Source: Paracoccaceae bacterium (lineage in GTDB: Bacteria; Pseudomonadota; Alphaproteobacteria; Rhodobacterales; Rhodobacteraceae). From it: 9,106 nt of DNA. The position numbers were made by a program, and so were the translations under genes. Below the pieces are notes generated by a model. The model was not told where the DNA came from, made no database searches, and saw only the letters and a program-made list of their open reading frames with translations. Shown here piece after piece: positions 6,476 to 9,106 of this stretch (positions within the stretch are counted from its first letter, which is position 1; each line of letters starts with the position of its first letter). The stretch covers positions 1 through 9,106 of the forward strand of contig WTIQ01000330.1 of assembly GCA_011525185.1 (NCBI GenBank), written 5' to 3'.

Positions 6476-7075
6476 TTGGTTTACATTCTACTTAGTGGGT
6501 TTGGCCTAGGGCTTTCTTTGATTGCGGCGATCGGCGCGCAAAATGCATTTGTCCTGAAATCAGGTATCACGCGGAGCCACGTGATTTGGATCTGCTTGAT
6601 TTGCGCAACCTCAGACGCAGTTTTGATTTTGGCAGGCATATTCGGGCTCGGCGGTCTCTTGGAGCGTTTCCCTGACCTTATCACCGTATTCCGATATGGG
6701 GGCGCTTTGTTCCTGTTTTATTACGGCGCTTTGTCCGCACGATCCGCTTGGCAGGGGGGTGCGCACCTTGAAGCGGAAGGGAGTGAAAAGGGCCTTTGGA
6801 CAGCTATAGTGACATGTCTTGCGCTGACATGGCTAAACCCGCATGTCTATTTAGATACCGTTATTTTATTGGGATCGGTCGCTTTGCAATCGAGCAAGCC
6901 CTATTTATTTGGCGCTGGAGCAATTGCTGCGAGTTTTGTCTTTTTCTTTTCGCTTGGATACGGGGCCCGCTTTTTCGCGCCCCTGCTTAGAACCGAGCGG
7001 GCGTGGCGCGTGCTCGATGCGCTCATTGCTGTGATTATGTTTTCTCTTGGTCTTGCGCTTATCATCGGGAAATAG
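6476..7075 (+). CDS. argO: LysE/ArgO-family amino acid exporter
   Basis: This 199-residue inner-membrane protein has about six hydrophobic segments and belongs to the LysE superfamily of basic amino acid exporters. Hallmarks are SLIAAIGAQNAFVLKSG (14-30), CATSDAVLILAGIFG (43-57), TWLNPHVYLDTVILLGS (118-134) and APLLRTERAWRVLDALIAVIM (168-188). The short cytoplasmic loop between the third and fourth segments resembles E. coli ArgO (arginine export) more than Corynebacterium LysE, but the substrate cannot be fixed from sequence. The start is TTG at 6476: an in-frame stop lies at 6467-6469, and this TTG gives the normal family N-terminus MVYILLSGFGLGLSL. TGGAT at 6463-6467 is a weak ribosome site. 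Characterised homologues are controlled by LysR-type regulators; none is visible here, but the winged-helix gene just upstream could serve. Confidence 0.9.
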   Translation: MVYILLSGFGLGLSLIAAIGAQNAFVLKSGITRSHVIWICLICATSDAVLILAGIFGLGGLLERFPDLITVFRYGGALFLFYYGALSARSAWQGGAHLEAEGSEKGLWTAIVTCLALTWLNPHVYLDTVILLGSVALQSSKPYLFGAGAIAASFVFFFSLGYGARFFAPLLRTERAWRVLDALIAVIMFSLGLALIIGK

Positions 7076-7113
7076 CGCTTGCGATTTATCAACGTTTGAT
7101 TGCAGATATCTTT

Positions 7114-8019
7114 ATGATCAAACTTTTGCAATCTGGACCCATTGCTGGTGTGTTTTGGATGATCGTGACGGGCATTTTGTTTGTCTTTGTTACGGCGCTC
7201 GTGAAGTATTTGGGGACCGATATACCCGCTGTGCAAGCGGCTTTTATGCGCTATGCTTTGGGGGTGGTTTTGTTGGTGCCTTTGATCGGTGAGACCCTAA
7301 GGACAAGGTTTACCCGCGAAATGTGGACAGTCCTGATTTGGCGCGGCGTTTTTCATTGTTTTGGGGTGTCTCTGTGGTTTTATGCAATGGCGCGTATTCC
7401 GATTGCTGATGTCACGGCGATGAACTATCTCTCCCCGATTTATGTGACACTTGGTGCAGCGCTCTTTTTGGGAGAACGTCTGGCCTTACGCCGGATTGCG
7501 GCCGTGACGATTGCTTTGATTGGAGCCATCATCATTTTGCGTCCTGGCTTTCGCGAAATCGGCGATGGTCACATCGCTATGCTATTTGCTGCAGTCTTTT
7601 TTGGCGGATCTTATCTTTTGGCGAAACGGGCAAGCGATATGGTCGCTCCGTCCGTTGTGGTGCTCATGTTGTCCTTGACTGTACCGATTGGATTGGCCCC
7701 TGTTGCGATAGGCGTTTGGATGCCCCCTGATGTGTGGGATGTCGTCGTGCTTTTTGGTGTGGCGATCTTGGCCACGTTGGGACACTACACGATGACATTG
7801 GCCTTTAAGGCCGCTCCTGTTTCCGTCACGCAACCTGTTACATTTTTACAGTTGATTTGGGCCGTGTTGTTAGGGGTCTTTGTCTTTTCAGAACCCTTGG
7901 ATATTTGGGTTGTGCTGGGAGGCTTGCTTATCTTACTCTCGGTGAGTTTCATTAGTTGGCGTGAATATCTCTTGAAAAAGAAATCTGTTACGCCGCCTCC
8001 AAGCGCAATGAAGCTTTGA
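7114..8019 (+). CDS. EamA/DMT-superfamily transporter
   Basis: This 301-residue inner-membrane protein has about ten hydrophobic helices in two EamA repeats, roughly 10-140 and 150-285, the usual size and layout for the 10-TMS drug/metabolite exporter family. Family-like segments are MARIPIADVTAMNYLSPIYV (first repeat), GERLALRRIAAVTIALIGAIIILRPG across the repeat boundary, and AFKAAPVSVTQPVTFLQLIWAVLLGVFVFSEPLDIWVVLGGLLIL in the second repeat. Substrates of this family vary widely (amino acids, nucleobases, riboflavin, S-adenosylmethionine and others) and none can be assigned. I place the start at ATG 7114 because the earlier in-frame codons from 7003 lie inside the upstream exporter gene and read as non-membrane sequence; a TTG at 7096 is an alternative. 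There is no clear ribosome site. The 38-base gap to the exporter upstream suggests co-transcription. Confidence 0.88.
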   Translation: MIKLLQSGPIAGVFWMIVTGILFVFVTALVKYLGTDIPAVQAAFMRYALGVVLLVPLIGETLRTRFTREMWTVLIWRGVFHCFGVSLWFYAMARIPIADVTAMNYLSPIYVTLGAALFLGERLALRRIAAVTIALIGAIIILRPGFREIGDGHIAMLFAAVFFGGSYLLAKRASDMVAPSVVVLMLSLTVPIGLAPVAIGVWMPPDVWDVVVLFGVAILATLGHYTMTLAFKAAPVSVTQPVTFLQLIWAVLLGVFVFSEPLDIWVVLGGLLILLSVSFISWREYLLKKKSVTPPPSAMKL

Positions 8020-8100
8020 TTTGAGCTTTCTTTAGGTATGGTTGCCTAAGTTGATCGTCTGTGATTATTTGCATTTAGGCGGCTTCTATTGGGTGGCAGA

Positions 8101-9106
8101 ATGCAGGCATCTTTGAAAGCAGATTATGTTATTGTCGGTGCTGGCAGTGCAGGCTGCGCCTTGGCGTATCGCTTAAGCGAAGCTGGTAAATCTGTGATCG
8201 TTGTCGAATATGGTGGCAGTGATGCAGGGCCGTTCATCCAAATGCCCGCGGCGTTGAGTTATCCCATGAACATGTCGCGCTATGATTGGGGATATAAAAG
8301 CGAACCAGAACCTCACCTAGGGGGACGTCGTTTGGCTTGTCCTCGGGGCAAAGTGATTGGCGGCTCCTCAAGCATCAATGGTATGGTTTATGTGCGCGGT
8401 CACGCGCGCGATTTTGATACCTGGGAAGAGATGGGGGCGAGTGGCTGGGCCTACAGCGATGTTCTGCCTTACTACCAGCGCATGGAAAATTGGGATGATG
8501 CGGGGCATGGCGGCGATGCCGCTTGGCGGGGGCAAGCAGGGCCATTGCACGTAAAGCGAGGCACTATGAGCAATCCTTTGATGCCTGCATTTATCGAAGC
8601 TGGGACACAGGCTGGATATAAAGCCACGTCTGATTATAACGGAGCGCAGCAAGAAGGCTTTGGCGCGATGGAGCACACCATCTACAAAGGGCAAAGATGG
8701 TCGGCCGCGAATGCGTATTTAAAGCCAGCGCTTAAATCAAAAAACTGCATGCTCGTGCGGGCTTTTGCAGAGAAAGTTGAAATAAAAGACAAAAAGGCGA
8801 TTGGGCTTCACGCCAGCCGCGGCAATGAAAAGCTCTTTATTGCGGCAGAGCGTGAGGTTATTTTGGCGGCATCGTCGATCAACACGCCCAAGTTACTTAT
8901 GTTGTCAGGCGTGGGGCCAGCAGAACATCTCAAAGACAAGGGCATTGACGTAGTGCTCGATCGCCAAGGGGTGGGAAAAAATCTACAAGATCATCTCGAG
9001 CTTTATATCCAAGTGGCTTGCAAGCAACCCGTCTCCTTGGCAAAATATTGGAATATAGCCTCAAAAGCACGCATAGGGTTTCAGTGGCTCACGCGCAGAA
9101 CAGGGC
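8101..9106 (+). CDS. betA: Choline dehydrogenase BetA, N-terminal 335 residues (cut by window edge)
   Basis: This is the N-terminal part of a GMC-family flavoenzyme, open to the right edge; the full protein would be about 550 residues. The FAD-binding Rossmann motif [20 protein letters not shown] is at 10-29 with the ribose-binding Glu36. The first GMC signature, [20 protein letters not shown], is at 81-100 and the second, [16 protein letters not shown], at 258-273. [21 protein letters not shown] and [11 protein letters not shown] are typical of choline dehydrogenase rather than other GMC oxidoreductases. The enzyme oxidises choline to betaine aldehyde, the first step to glycine betaine. The active-site His/Asn lies beyond the window. 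The ATG at 8101 gives the normal N-terminus; GGGTGG, 6-11 bases upstream, is a weak ribosome site. No betI, betB or choline transporter lies upstream, so any partners must be downstream or elsewhere. Confidence 0.93.
   Translation, partial: MQASLKADYVIVGAGSAGCALAYRLSEAGKSVIVVEYGGSDAGPFIQMPAALSYPMNMSRYDWGYKSEPEPHLGGRRLACPRGKVIGGSSSINGMVYVRGHARDFDTWEEMGASGWAYSDVLPYYQRMENWDDAGHGGDAAWRGQAGPLHVKRGTMSNPLMPAFIEAGTQAGYKATSDYNGAQQEGFGAMEHTIYKGQRWSAANAYLKPALKSKNCMLVRAFAEKVEIKDKKAIGLHASRGNEKLFIAAEREVILAASSINTPKLLMLSGVGPAEHLKDKGIDVVLDRQGVGKNLQDHLELYIQVACKQPVSLAKYWNIASKARIGFQWLTRRTG

Noticed and set aside
7003..7113. N-terminal 37-codon extension of the DMT transporter
   Set aside because: It overlaps the end of the ArgO-like gene in another frame, is Cys/His-rich and unlike the family; the ATG at 7114 gives a normal N-terminus.

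Overview
The window looks like chromosomal DNA from an alphaproteobacterium of the Rhodobacteraceae (Roseobacter-type). The basis is protein character: BetA, YebC, the TIGR00282 phosphoesterase, the OsmC protein and the SLC13 permease all read like Roseobacter family members, as does the gene order cyclo-ligase / OsmC / TIGR00282 / SLC13 permease / YebC. Base composition is roughly even, lower than in many Rhodobacteraceae. Coding density is very high, no gene-free stretch exceeds 200 bases, and I see no rRNA, tRNA, insertion sequence, CRISPR array or prophage signature.

Layout. Bases 1-189 (minus strand) are the N-terminus of a guanine deaminase cut by the window edge. A 130-base divergent spacer follows. 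Everything after it is on the plus strand. The first block is mgtE (Mg2+ channel), a 5-formyltetrahydrofolate cyclo-ligase, an OsmC-family protein, a TIGR00282/YmdB-like metallophosphoesterase and an SLC13/DASS permease with an RCK_C domain. These are packed with gaps of 12, about 0-21, 49 and 24 bases and look like one operon. yebC follows, probably with its own promoter. After a 189-base spacer comes a second block: a small winged-helix protein, an ArgO/LysE-type amino acid exporter and an EamA/DMT transporter. The last gene is choline dehydrogenase betA, cut by the right edge.

The genes are mostly housekeeping: Mg2+ homeostasis, folate salvage, peroxide or thiol protection, cyclic nucleotide hydrolysis, translation-associated YebC, amino acid and metabolite export, and the first step of glycine betaine synthesis from choline.

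The most notable observations are two damaged reading frames in the first block. The SLC13 permease appears to have lost about 110-120 internal codons (second RCK_C domain plus one membrane helix) and is also out of frame across the junction near 4564-4580. The OsmC gene has no convincing start in its own frame; a one-base change in the CC at 2317-2318 would restore a normal N-terminus beginning at an ATG that overlaps the cyclo-ligase stop. Either could be real gene decay or a sequencing/assembly error. I do not see strong evidence of a wholly new system. The least explained gene is the small winged-helix protein upstream of the exporters.
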